Position numbers and translations under genes: made by a program
Assembly (NCBI RefSeq): GCF_004217555.1
Contig: NZ_SHKW01000003.1
Span: forward strand, 1-64,000
Length of the DNA stretch: 64,000 bases
Direction of reading: 5' to 3'
DNA from: Edaphobacter modestus
GTDB taxonomy: Bacteria > Acidobacteriota > Terriglobia > Terriglobales > Acidobacteriaceae
Shown here: positions 35,021-43,576 of the stretch, piece after piece
Layout: the number at the start of each line of letters is the position of its first letter
Position numbering within the stretch: position 1 is the stretch's first letter
Notes under the pieces: model-generated
The model's input: the letters and a program-made list of their open reading frames with translations, nothing else
Databases searched by the model: none
What the model was told of the DNA's origin: nothing

Positions 35021-35797
35021 ATGGCAACCCTTCCCCATTCCGCCGAGAGTTTCCCCGACTGGAGCATGAAAGCTAAGGAGATGGCTGCTGAGGCGAAGGT
35101 CCTCTCCGGCAGCAAACTTGAGCAGCTCGTCGTTCGCATTCAACGGCACACGGGGCGTCCGAAAGAGACCTGTTGGCGGTTCGTCATCCAGTACGGCATC
35201 AAAAACAAGCCGGAATACCGACGATGGACCGATCCGGAGTTGGATCTCGTTCGTGAGGAATTGGTCAAGGGAACCGTGGAGCAGGTCGCCAAGAAGCTCA
35301 ATCGAACCCCCAAGGCGATTCGCAACATGCTCCGCAGAAACCACCTGAGCCTGCGGGACATTCGGTGCGATCTCTTCTCCGTGGAGAGCCTGGCTACCGT
35401 TCTTCGCGTTCGCAAGAGCGAGGTTGTCCACTGGATTGAACAAGGGTGGCTCGAGGCGACAGTCGGTTGCCGAGGGAAGCGGCATTTCTACATCATCACG
35501 CCGGAGGCGCTGACGAAGCTCTACAAGGAGCATCGACAGGACCTTCTAAGACGCGGGATTCGCAATCAGGCGCTCTTCGAGGCTTATCTCCAATATTGCT
35601 TCTCACCGAAGCACACGACCGGAGAACAACTGCTAGATGTTCGTCGTGACAAGCGAGAGCGAGCAGCTTTTGCCGCAGTGACTGCGGTGGGCAACGATCC
35701 CATCGAAGACCAGGAGGAGGAAGATGATCAGGACGAAGAGGAATTTGGGCCGAGTCTTCTCGATCTGCAAGAGTTGGATGAATCCACCGAAGACTGA
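35021..35797 (+). CDS. putative DNA-binding protein with SANT-like and MerR-like helix-turn-helices
   Basis: About 258 residues. A first helix-turn-helix lies around residues 68-108 (RRWTDPELDLVREELVKGTV, then VAKKLNRTPKAIRNMLRRN), resembling SANT/Myb or sigma region-4 folds. A second lies around 118-160 (FSVESLATVLRVRKSEVVHW, then IEQGWLEATVG), like MerR/excisionase domains. The C-terminus is strongly acidic (EDQEEEDDQDEEEFG). The start is uncertain: ATGs at 35066 and 35081 also fit, and none has an ideal ribosome-binding site. A mobile-element regulator is likely; the target is unknown. Confidence 0.65.
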   Translation: MATLPHSAESFPDWSMKAKEMAAEAKVLSGSKLEQLVVRIQRHTGRPKETCWRFVIQYGIKNKPEYRRWTDPELDLVREELVKGTVEQVAKKLNRTPKAIRNMLRRNHLSLRDIRCDLFSVESLATVLRVRKSEVVHWIEQGWLEATVGCRGKRHFYIITPEALTKLYKEHRQDLLRRGIRNQALFEAYLQYCFSPKHTTGEQLLDVRRDKRERAAFAAVTAVGNDPIEDQEEEDDQDEEEFGPSLLDLQELDESTED

Positions 35798-36020
35798 AGA
35801 GACTGCCGCAAACGATGCATGTCCTTGTTGCGGAGCACGCGTCTATGCGCCTCGGACGACGACGAAGGATATTGCTATTAGCATCCTCTGCTCAATACTC
35901 CTGCTGGCGACTGCGATCCCGGCCGCGTGGGCCACGGAGCAATGGATGGAGCGAGAGTGGCAGAAGGTCGTCAATCACATGATGATTTGGCGGGAGCCGA
36001 CCGAAAGCTGGAATCAGTAG
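35778..36020 (+). CDS. small single-pass membrane protein with a CxxC motif
   Basis: About 80 residues from ATG 35778 (or 98 from 35724), overlapping the acidic tail of the preceding gene by 20 bases in another frame. A Cys pair (NDACPCCGARVY) precedes one hydrophobic segment (DIAISILCSILLLATAIPAA). The C-terminal part is charged with several Trp. The overlap suggests co-expression with the DNA-binding protein. No family recognised. Confidence 0.45.
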   Translation: MNPPKTEETAANDACPCCGARVYAPRTTTKDIAISILCSILLLATAIPAAWATEQWMEREWQKVVNHMMIWREPTESWNQ

Positions 36021-36086
36021 CTGGCATACAGCAGTTGATCCGAACTCACTATGCTCCTCGTTGTCCTGTGCTAACCGATTGCAGAG

Positions 36087-36299
36087 TTAGTGAAAATCAT
36101 GCGAACTCAGGACCAATCCGCTACCGGATAGCTGGGTGATTCGTTTCGCTTGGATGTGGACCACATTCTCTTCGCCATCGAGCTTTCCTTCGACCAGGAA
36201 GAATTTGCAGCGTTTGACGATGGGCTTATTGTTTTCGAAGAAATCCTTGCTCACAATGATGCTGAAGACTACCGTCGCATCCGCCGCTCGTCCTTTCAA
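36087..36299 (-). pseudogene. C-terminal fragment of error-prone DNA polymerase DnaE2
   Basis: The frame reads FFENNKPIVKRCKFFLVEGK, then VVHIQAKRI, and ends LSSHDFH before the stop. This is the OB-fold plus the typical C-terminal SHDFH ending of DnaE2, the SOS-mutagenesis polymerase of about 1050 residues. Nothing of the polymerase body is present upstream, where the frame turns to unrelated sequence after about 70 residues. It is a leftover of an imuA-imuB-dnaE2 cassette. Confidence 0.6.
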
Positions 36300-36334
36300 C
36301 GTGAGGCTGCCACGAATGAAAACAGATGTTCCCG

Positions 36335-36532
36335 CTACTCATCGAGGGGTTGCCTTGGGACGATCTGGAGGTCAATCTGGCCGGACCATTCACATCTGGG
36401 ACACTTTGTTATTCCGGTGGTGGTCTCATGGAGATCTAATTTCGCCAAATTGTGCTCATACCCACATTTGGCGCACTTGTGGACACTTTCCCAATATCTC
36501 TTCTCGTTCGTCTCTGGTGTATATGGACTCAT
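36335..36532 (-). CDS. zinc-ribbon small protein
   Basis: 65 residues with two CxxC knuckles, HKCAKCGYEHN and TKCPRCEWSGQ, spaced about 23 residues apart as in rubredoxin-like zinc ribbons. The polar ends carry no other domain. There is no good Shine-Dalgarno before the ATG at 36532. It lies between DnaE2 and phytochrome fragments, so it could itself be a piece of a larger lost gene. Confidence 0.4.
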   Translation of the reverse strand: MSPYTPETNEKRYWESVHKCAKCGYEHNLAKLDLHETTTGITKCPRCEWSGQIDLQIVPRQPLDE

Positions 36533-36709
36533 CTGAGGTCTGACAGTAATGGGAGGATGTTTCGATCATGATGTCGATCCTTTGCGCTTGACATCAGGGA
36601 ATCCGGTGCTAGTTGCTGCTCATGGAATTTCATTTGCCCTCGCTACTATCCAATCATTCTCGGCGTGGAAAGCAGTCATAAAGCCGCCTAGTGGCGTGTC
36701 GGTGTCAAC

Positions 36710-36937
36710 TTAGTGGCGGAGACGAGACGAGCGATGTTCGAACCATTTCTGATTTACAAAGGTGAGTTTACCATCGTCATCTGACGTCCAGACGGGATGA
36801 GGTAAGGCATTGATTAGTTGTAAAAATCGTGCCTCGCCGAGTTGCACGGCTTCTTCCGCACGTTTCAGACTGATGGTCATGATCGCCCCGCGAAACTCTG
36901 TGGCCGATTCGACCTCAACTTCAGTCCAGGGCTTGCT
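36710..36937 (-). pseudogene. bacteriophytochrome fragment (PHY end to start of PAS)
   Basis: Minus-strand frame from about 36937 to the stop at 36710-36712: RGRSKPWTEVEVESATEFRG, then AIMTISLKRAEEA, then FLQLINALPHPVWTSDDDGK and LTFVNQKWFEH. The first part is the end of a phytochrome PHY domain; the second is the beginning of a PAS domain of the attached kinase. Both sides are cut: at the right by the end of the porin gene, at the left by unrelated DNA. It is too short for any function. Confidence 0.65.
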
Positions 36938-36964
36938 TCTACCTCGAACACGGGGAGTTCCTTC

Positions 36965-38389
36965 CTAAAACTTATATCCCGCCCACAGAGCCCAATAGTT
37001 CAGGTTGCGGCCAGGTTGCGTCTCCTTCAAGAATCTGCCCGCGTAAAAGATTCCATAGTCAGCTTGTAACCATAGATGTCGGTCAACCTGCCATCGCAAC
37101 TCCGTGCCCGGCCTGTGTCCGACAAATCGCGCCTGGCTATTGCCCGCGGGCCGGATCAGAGATCCCGGGACCGAGTAGACTCCGTCCAGGACATTTTCCC
37201 GCCACTGAAAAATCCAGTCGACCGATGCGGTCAGCTTGTGCGGCAATGTTGTTTCGACATGCGGATGAACATCGATGAAGTTAATCGGACCGGGTCCCGT
37301 TGTGGCCAGGACTCCAAAGTAGTTTCCCTTCGGAAATAGGGGATTGAAGGTTCCCAAGGTTTTTGAACCTGGATTATCGCCGCTCGAGATGTCTGCCTTT
37401 GTGCTGAACCGAGGCTTCAGTGGAACCGTGGGAAATCGATAGCCCGTTTCGGACGCGACCGTCCATGCCCGGATGTTCCCTGAGCCGAACGTGCCGAACT
37501 GCCAGAGGCCTTCGTAATCGAAGTCCAGTCCGGACCGTTCTGTTGCAACGGGGCGCGAAATTCTCGCACCCAAGGTGTGGCGCACCTCCTGAGCCGTGCC
37601 TCGTTCGAAAGTCGCCTGCCTGCGGTCCAAACCCAAGTAATAGACGTCCAGGGACATTTTGCGAGGCAAGGGCCGAGTGGCGTATACGCCCCAGAAGCCA
37701 ACGGCGTGATTTGGTGCGTTGTCAAAGAACCCGGGATTGTCCAGATCAGGACGAAAAGCGAATCCGTCGATTTGCCAGGAGTCGATCTTACTTTTGATCA
37801 TGAAGCCGTCAAAGCTCAGCCGAACATTCGGACCTTCCCGCACATCAATCAAACGCCCGGAGCCGTACTCGAGTTCTTGCCTGCCAACACGGAGTGCGAC
37901 GGAGTTCGTACCTTTGGAAGTGCTAAGTTCGAGAAATCCGGCCTGGAAGTCGAGCTTCTTTTCATCGATGGGCCGCGGGCCACCTATGCGGTATGAATTC
38001 AAGCCACTCTTGAACTCAACGAACGAGCGCACATGTTTTCCGTAGTGAGCGTCAAACGAAAGCATGTATCGTTCGTTCAGATATCCGTTCATGTAGGGCT
38101 GCTGTCCCCAGTTGTCGTTGCCGATCTGCTCCCAGACCTCTCGAGCCTCACCTCCGACGGTGAGATACCAATCGTCCGCGTGGTTTCGCAAAGGGACGTA
38201 CTTAATCGGATCCCAGAAGTCTTGCCGGAGAGCGCGATCGCGCAGGAAGGTCCAGTCCTCGTCGTTGCGCAGAAGCTGGTAACTGCGATCCGGGACGGGT
38301 TGATCTGCGGCCTTATCCGACTGAGCATGAGCAGTCAACACGGTCACGAGAAACGCCACCAAAATTCGCAAGATTCGCATCGATTTCAT
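36965..38389 (-). CDS. outer-membrane Alginate_exp-family beta-barrel
   Basis: About 474 residues with a signal peptide (RILRILVAFLVTVLTAHAQ) and alternating hydrophobic strands up to a C-terminal aromatic (WALWAGYKF), typical of outer-membrane barrels. Family marks include VPLRNHADDWYLTVGGEARE and VGRQELEYGSGRLIDVREGP. In many soil bacteria such barrels serve uptake of diverse small molecules rather than alginate export. It is the last gene of the minus-strand operon that begins with the isochorismatase-like gene. Starts at 38389 or 38380 give a normal signal peptide; a TTG at 38413 is possible. Confidence 0.85.
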   Translation of the reverse strand: MKSMRILRILVAFLVTVLTAHAQSDKAADQPVPDRSYQLLRNDEDWTFLRDRALRQDFWDPIKYVPLRNHADDWYLTVGGEAREVWEQIGNDNWGQQPYMNGYLNERYMLSFDAHYGKHVRSFVEFKSGLNSYRIGGPRPIDEKKLDFQAGFLELSTSKGTNSVALRVGRQELEYGSGRLIDVREGPNVRLSFDGFMIKSKIDSWQIDGFAFRPDLDNPGFFDNAPNHAVGFWGVYATRPLPRKMSLDVYYLGLDRRQATFERGTAQEVRHTLGARISRPVATERSGLDFDYEGLWQFGTFGSGNIRAWTVASETGYRFPTVPLKPRFSTKADISSGDNPGSKTLGTFNPLFPKGNYFGVLATTGPGPINFIDVHPHVETTLPHKLTASVDWIFQWRENVLDGVYSVPGSLIRPAGNSQARFVGHRPGTELRWQVDRHLWLQADYGIFYAGRFLKETQPGRNLNYWALWAGYKF

Positions 38390-38453
38390 TTCTTCAATCA
38401 GTAACTTCTTCAACCCTGGCTGAGGGCTTTGTCGATCTTTCGCGAGCGCCGAA

Positions 38454-39386
38454 CTAATTGCTCACGGGGGAGTGGACCTCGGCAATATACCCGCCGGGGA
38501 ATTGCACCAAGGCTGCTGCGCGATGGTCGATGGTGTAGGGAGGGACCAGAATCTCTACGCCGGCTGCTTTAGCCTTGGCAAGGGTATCCGCGAGGTTTGC
38601 GACCTCATAGCCGGTCGTCTCGCGCCCGTAGGGATAGGGAAGGTGACCATCCGTTACGAGCACCGTCAACTTGCCGAAGCTCGATTCGATCCGGATTCTG
38701 CGATAGATGTCCTTCGGCCGTCCGATCTCGACGCCAGGCGCATGCGGGTCGTCGGAGATCACTTTGCCGTGAGAGAAGGCCAGGAAGCCCCGACGAAACG
38801 CCTCCACTTTGTTGGTGGACACATAGACCCGGTTTTCCGGAATCGTCTGGAGCGCCTTGTAGGACGGAGCCGTGGTATGCCAGTACAGTTGCATATTCAC
38901 GCCACCCGGCCATTGGATGACGACATCGCGTCCGATCGGATCGTTAAATGGGCTGACGAGCACATCTGCTCCATCTTCGACCGCAGTTCGGGTCGTTCCA
39001 TCCAGGTCTGTCACCAGATAACCCGTTCGCTCCGCCCCGAATGGATAGGGTACTGGCGTCTTGAAACCGAACACCGATAAGGTTCCCACCGGTGTCAACA
39101 CCAGTTGCGACATCGTGCTGCTCGGAGTTGGTGTCACGGTAAAGACGCCTTGCTTCGTGGCCGTGCCCCCAAAGGTTGCAAGAAGACTGGCCACGAAGCG
39201 ATCGAAATCCTCTGGTGAGACGTAGACGTGAGTTGTGTCGTATTGCGGCGCCACGCCCGAGTTTGGCGTTGACGTTGAAGCGTGGACGACCGGAAGCGTG
39301 GTTCCTGGCAGCCGTGAAAGACACGGGCTTCCAACGATCAGGAGGGCGCCGACGGTGGTCACGGCAAAGTATCTGGTAATACGCAT
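38454..39386 (-). CDS. exported glyoxalase/VOC-fold protein
   Basis: 310 residues. The signal peptide (RYFAVTTVGALLIVGSPC) is followed by two VOC-type repeats: TTHVYVSPEDFDRFVASLLA with VVIQWPGGVNMQLYWH, and NRVYVSTNKVEAFRRGFLAF with ALVQFPGGYIAEVHSP. The ends of both repeats (QLYWH, AEVHS) offer His/Glu metal ligands as in glyoxalase-like enzymes. The periplasmic substrate is unknown. A good AAAGGAG lies 7 nt before the ATG. It sits 31 nt after the aquaporin gene in the same operon. Confidence 0.75.
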   Translation of the reverse strand: MRITRYFAVTTVGALLIVGSPCLSRLPGTTLPVVHASTSTPNSGVAPQYDTTHVYVSPEDFDRFVASLLATFGGTATKQGVFTVTPTPSSTMSQLVLTPVGTLSVFGFKTPVPYPFGAERTGYLVTDLDGTTRTAVEDGADVLVSPFNDPIGRDVVIQWPGGVNMQLYWHTTAPSYKALQTIPENRVYVSTNKVEAFRRGFLAFSHGKVISDDPHAPGVEIGRPKDIYRRIRIESSFGKLTVLVTDGHLPYPYGRETTGYEVANLADTLAKAKAAGVEILVPPYTIDHRAAALVQFPGGYIAEVHSPVSN

Positions 39387-39416
39387 TGAAATCTCCTTTT
39401 ACTGTGGACCGGTATT

Positions 39417-40220
39417 TTAGATCTGATTTCCTGCCGGATGTCCGATTGTGCCGCATAGCCTATGGGTCAATACCTTTCGGCGATACTGAAGTAGCGATCT
39501 CAGCCACGCCGCGGCTGCTGCTCCGACCAATGGAGCCACCAGGTACACCCATAGGAATTTCGTTTGCCCCGAAACGACAGCGGGCCCAAACTGGCGGGCG
39601 GGGTTCAGACTGCCTCCTGTCGCTGTTCCCAGCACCGCAATCCCGATCCCCACCAGAGCGCCGACGATCCAAGGCACGAACGGTGTCAGTCGTTGTACCG
39701 CGAGGCAGAGTCCGACAAGGAACACGATGACCGCCATGCCGAAGGCCTCGGTTGCGAATAGTTCCCAGGTCGACCACCCCGGTCCTGGCTGGAGCGCGGC
39801 ATATACTACCGGCGGCTCCGCCACAACATTGCCCCACACGCTGCGAGCAGCGACGACCCCAAAGACGGAACCGAGTAATTGGGCGATGGCGTAGGGAATG
39901 ACCCCTGCTCCGGGGAAGACTCCGAAGTGCCACATGGCCAGCGAGATTGCCGGATTCGTGTGCCCCCCGGAGGCCCTTCCCGGGGGGCTGAGAATCAACC
40001 CGGCAAGCAAAAAGGCGACAGCCGCACCCACGATCCAGAGCTCCGCATGGATCCCCGGGATCGTCCGTGAGATGGGCGACGGTCCAATCACCCACCTCAC
40101 GATACTGACCACGCCGAAAAGCAGAACAGAGGTGAGGATCAGCTCAAACGCGCTGTCTCGCGCCAGTCGAGCAAAGCTTACGCGCTCCTGGTTGCTGGGC
40201 AGTCCTTGAGATTGATCCAA
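39417..40220 (-). CDS. MIP/aquaporin-family channel
   Basis: 267-residue inner-membrane channel with six hydrophobic helices. The two NPA boxes are intact: GHTNPAISLAMWHFG in the first half and GGSLNPARQFGPAVVSG in the second. It conducts water and possibly small neutral solutes. A TTG start at 40220 is used, 7 nt after AAAGGA. It lies 43 nt behind the amidohydrolase gene in an operon with hydrolases and a porin, which suggests passage of an uncharged substrate or product such as urea-like compounds; this is an inference. Confidence 0.88.
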   Translation of the reverse strand: MDQSQGLPSNQERVSFARLARDSAFELILTSVLLFGVVSIVRWVIGPSPISRTIPGIHAELWIVGAAVAFLLAGLILSPPGRASGGHTNPAISLAMWHFGVFPGAGVIPYAIAQLLGSVFGVVAARSVWGNVVAEPPVVYAALQPGPGWSTWELFATEAFGMAVIVFLVGLCLAVQRLTPFVPWIVGALVGIGIAVLGTATGGSLNPARQFGPAVVSGQTKFLWVYLVAPLVGAAAAAWLRSLLQYRRKVLTHRLCGTIGHPAGNQI

Positions 40221-40263
40221 TTGCCTATCCTTTCCATTGGAGTTAAGGGCTTCAACCGTGGAA

Positions 40264-42099
40264 TTAGAAAGCGAAGCAATCGCAGCCTAGACTCCAAAGT
40301 CCTTTGTCGCCCAAGATCCATTGGTGCGTCTTATGAGCGGCGGAATGCTTGCCATCGTGCAACGACATCGCGTGGCTCGCTGTAGCCCCGACGGTTAACT
40401 GTTCCTTGCTTTGCGCATATCCACCGTATTCCTTGACAGGGGACCAGTCCGGACTCACGGGCAGTTCTGGAGGCGCCATGCTTGAGAATTCGCCCGTAGC
40501 GTAGACTACCTTGCCATCGACAAGAGTCAGCATCGACTCCAGGTTCTTGATCTCCTCTTCAGGAATGGAGAAGTAGTCCGAAGAGAGGATCGCCAGGTCG
40601 GCAAACTGACCTTGTGCCAGCGATCCTTTCTTGCCGTCTTCCGTAGAAAACCAGCTGCTCCCGACGGTATAAAGCTCGAGCGCCTTCGCGCGGTCCAAGC
40701 GGTTTTTGTCTGAATATAAGCTCAGCCCGCCGATCGTCTTCCCGGTCACCAGCCAGTAAAGAGAAAGGAAGGGGTTATAGCTCGAGACGCGTGTGGCGTC
40801 TGTGCCAGCTCCTACCGGAACTCCCATCTCCAACATCCTTTGGATTGGAGGCGTGCGCTTCGCCTGCTGCGCGCCATAACGCTCGACAAAATATTCGCCC
40901 TGAAAGGCCATCCTGTTCTGAACGGCAATACCACCACCAAGTGATTTGATTCGCTCAATATTCCGGTCGGAGATCGTCTCGCAGTGATCAAAAAACCAGT
41001 GCAGTCCGTCAAACGGAATCTCGCGGTTGACCTCTTCGTAGACATTCAAGGCCCGCGAGATTGTTTCGTCGTATGTGGCGTGCATGCGGAACGGCCATCG
41101 GTTTTCCGCAAGGTGATGAATCACCGCCTTCAACTCGCTCTCCATGACAGGCGCCATGTCCGGCCGAGGTTGAAGGAAGTCTTCGAAGTCGGCGGCAGAG
41201 AAGACCAGCATCTCTCCTGCACCGTTCATGCGATAGAAGTCATCGCCTTCGCCAGGCTTGGTCATCTTCGTCCAATTTTGGAAGTCGTCAAGCTCCTTCT
41301 TTGGTTTCTGAGTGAAAAGGTTGTAGGCCAGGCGAATTGAAAGTTCACCATTCTTATGGAGTTCGTTCACAACTCCATAATCGTCAGGGTAGTTCTGAAA
41401 ACCACCACCCGCATCGATTGCGCTGGTGATGCCGAAACGATTCAATTCTCTGAAAAAGAGACGCGACGAGTTGAGCTGGTCTCCCCGCGACAGTCTGGGC
41501 CCTTTCGCCAGGGTCGAGTAGAGAATATTTGCGTTCGGTTTCGCCAACAGAAGACCCGTGGGATTACCCTGCTTGTCGCGCTGAATCTCGCCACCGGGAG
41601 GATTCGGGGTGTCTTTTGTGTAGCCTACTGCGCGCAACGCTGCCCGGTTGAGCATTACGCGGTCGTACAAGTGCATGACGAAAACAGGGGTGTCCGGGGA
41701 CACAGAGTTTATTTCGTCCAGTGTCGGCATGCGACGCTCGGCAAACTGAAACTCCGTCCACCCGCCGACAACCCGCACCCACTGAGGCGCAGGTGTTCGA
41801 GCCGCTTGCTCCTTAAGCATTCGCAGCGCATCGGCGAGCGATGGCACCCCATCCCAACGCAACTCCAGGTTGAAATGGAGCCCACCGCGGATCGGATGCA
41901 TATGGGAGTCGTTGAGACCGGGGATGACTGTTCTCCGGTTTCCATCAATGACTGTCGTCATTGGGCCGCGCAGCCGAAGAATCTCCTCGTCTGTTCCGGT
42001 GGCGCTGATTATTCCGGCGGTGATGGCAACCGCTTCGACAAACGCTGGCACTCGATTTGTCGCGATCTTCGCGTTGTGAAGTATTGTGTCAACTGCCAT
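40264..42099 (-). CDS. YtcJ-like amidohydrolase (Amidohydro_3)
   Basis: 611-residue metal-dependent hydrolase of the urease superfamily. VIPGLNDSHMHPIRGG gives the first metal-binding HxH. Later ligands are likely in RMHATYDETISRALN and GLHWFFDHCETI, and the catalytic Asp in VGAGTDATRVSSYNPF. No signal peptide is obvious, so it is likely cytosolic. The ATG is preceded by AAGGAG at 6-7 nt. The substrate (amide, formamide or cyclic imide) cannot be told. The C-terminal ~60 residues (SLHDGKHSAAHKTHQWILGD) are rich in His and may be an added tail. Confidence 0.87.
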   Translation of the reverse strand: MAVDTILHNAKIATNRVPAFVEAVAITAGIISATGTDEEILRLRGPMTTVIDGNRRTVIPGLNDSHMHPIRGGLHFNLELRWDGVPSLADALRMLKEQAARTPAPQWVRVVGGWTEFQFAERRMPTLDEINSVSPDTPVFVMHLYDRVMLNRAALRAVGYTKDTPNPPGGEIQRDKQGNPTGLLLAKPNANILYSTLAKGPRLSRGDQLNSSRLFFRELNRFGITSAIDAGGGFQNYPDDYGVVNELHKNGELSIRLAYNLFTQKPKKELDDFQNWTKMTKPGEGDDFYRMNGAGEMLVFSAADFEDFLQPRPDMAPVMESELKAVIHHLAENRWPFRMHATYDETISRALNVYEEVNREIPFDGLHWFFDHCETISDRNIERIKSLGGGIAVQNRMAFQGEYFVERYGAQQAKRTPPIQRMLEMGVPVGAGTDATRVSSYNPFLSLYWLVTGKTIGGLSLYSDKNRLDRAKALELYTVGSSWFSTEDGKKGSLAQGQFADLAILSSDYFSIPEEEIKNLESMLTLVDGKVVYATGEFSSMAPPELPVSPDWSPVKEYGGYAQSKEQLTVGATASHAMSLHDGKHSAAHKTHQWILGDKGLWSLGCDCFAF

Positions 42100-42165
42100 A
42101 GAGTTCTCCTTAGTAGCAAAGCGCTATTGTTCAGAGGGCAGGGGTCCCCCTGCCCTCCACAAGCC

Positions 42166-42873
42166 CTATTTGTGTGCGAGTTCCGCCGTGGGGACCACAT
42201 ATTCTGGAAACTTCGTAGCGGGAGCGCCGTGAACCATCGTGTAGGCATATTCGACGCCGATGCCATAAGCGCCATAGTGAGTCTTCGCGAGGTCCATTAC
42301 GGCGTCGTACGTATCCTTGTTTGCCCAGTCGCGCTGCCATTCCAGGGTCACAGAAAGGGCCGTCAGCGGTTTTGCTCCCGCCTGGAAGACACGACGCATC
42401 GCATTGTCGTGTGCGAGTTGGCTCACGTCGCCGCAGCAGTCTTCGACTACGTAAACCTCGTAGCCATCGTGAATCGCCTGCACGGTTGGAAGAGCCACAC
42501 AAGTCTCCGTCCATAGCCCGGCCAGCACAATCTTCTTGCGCCCTGTCTTCTCGATTGCGGCAACGAAGTTCTTGTCGTCCCAGGCATTCATGGACGAACG
42601 CTCGATCGGTTCCTGGCCCGGGAATACGGCTCGGATCTGTGGCCACAGGTTCCCGCTGAAGCCCTTCGACTCGACCGTCGTCAGCACCACCGGCACGTCG
42701 AATACTCGCGCTGCTTTTCCTAACGCGACAGTACAGTTAATGATCGACTGGCGATCAAAGTTACTCGTTCCGAACATCATTTGCGGTTGGTGATCGATCA
42801 GCACCACGACGCAGTTGTCTGGTGTGAGAAGTCCTTTTTCGCTACGCTTCGATGTTCCGTTGTTTTGACCCAT
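42166..42873 (-). CDS. isochorismatase-family (YcaC-like) hydrolase
   Basis: 235-residue cysteine hydrolase. Triad candidates are Asp in VVVLIDHQPQMMFG, Lys in AAIEKTGRKKIVLAG (the family's conserved Lys lies near here) and Cys in LWTETCVALPTVQAIHDGY. The ATG at 42873 is chosen: GGAGG lies 7 nt before it, whereas the ATG at 42879 is too near. It is the first gene of the operon with the amidohydrolase 66 nt downstream. Members include nicotinamidase-like and unknown amide hydrolases. Confidence 0.85.
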   Translation of the reverse strand: MGQNNGTSKRSEKGLLTPDNCVVVLIDHQPQMMFGTSNFDRQSIINCTVALGKAARVFDVPVVLTTVESKGFSGNLWPQIRAVFPGQEPIERSSMNAWDDKNFVAAIEKTGRKKIVLAGLWTETCVALPTVQAIHDGYEVYVVEDCCGDVSQLAHDNAMRRVFQAGAKPLTALSVTLEWQRDWANKDTYDAVMDLAKTHYGAYGIGVEYAYTMVHGAPATKFPEYVVPTAELAHK

Positions 42874-43576
42874 ATTCATTCCTCCGTTGCTATAGTTGCG
42901 TTTGAAAAATCTCGTTTGCCTCGGGCTGATCGGTGGCCGATGGAAGCCCGTCATTTTTTGGTGCCTTTTCGAGCCGAGAAGAGAGAACAGAGTCTGCTCG
43001 ACAGCACTTACGAAGCAATTCCTTCGCCATATCTTTCGCGAGGTGGAGGACGATCCATATCCGTAAATCCAAACGGGGTTTGTAGAGCTCGGATGAACGC
43101 TAGGCCATCTAACAGAACGTCAAATGTGACCTCGACGCAAAATGCGGTCACCAAATACGGCGTCCGCTCACGTGTAAGACCAGCTCAAGCGCTCCCGCTC
43201 CAGACAGTCCATTCTTCTCGAGCGGAATTTGCGCGCAAAGTCGACGTCTTCGGTTCATGCACATACATTCGACTGAGCCAAACTGGCTTGCATTCGCAGC
43301 ATCAGCGGCTCCATGAACGCCGACTGCGGAGCAAATATAGGCTCGTCACTGGCATTTGAGATGGAACAAAAGGCGCACCATGCAGTGCTATATTGATATA
43401 GATGACGAGCGAGAACGTTCATCTCATCTACAGCTTGAGTAGACTGGAAGCCGGAATCTTATAGCGCAAGGTGTTGGATGCGGAGCGTTGCGCGCACGGA
43501 ACATGCTGAGCTCCTCCTTGCCACTCGTCAAAAGTGAATATTCCAGGCCGTCTGGCCGCAATGACGAGGAGCCTCC
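42874..43576. other. 703-bp divergent intergenic region
   Basis: It separates the minus-strand hydrolase operon from the giant sensor gene on the plus strand, so it should hold both promoters. No gene is supported. A small perfect dyad CTATATTGATATAG lies at 43388-43401 and could be an operator. No convincing -24/-12 element was found for either gene. Confidence 0.4.

Noticed and set aside
41356..42516. 386-codon plus-strand frame
   Set aside because: Antisense to the amidohydrolase and isochorismatase genes, which both have intact motifs.
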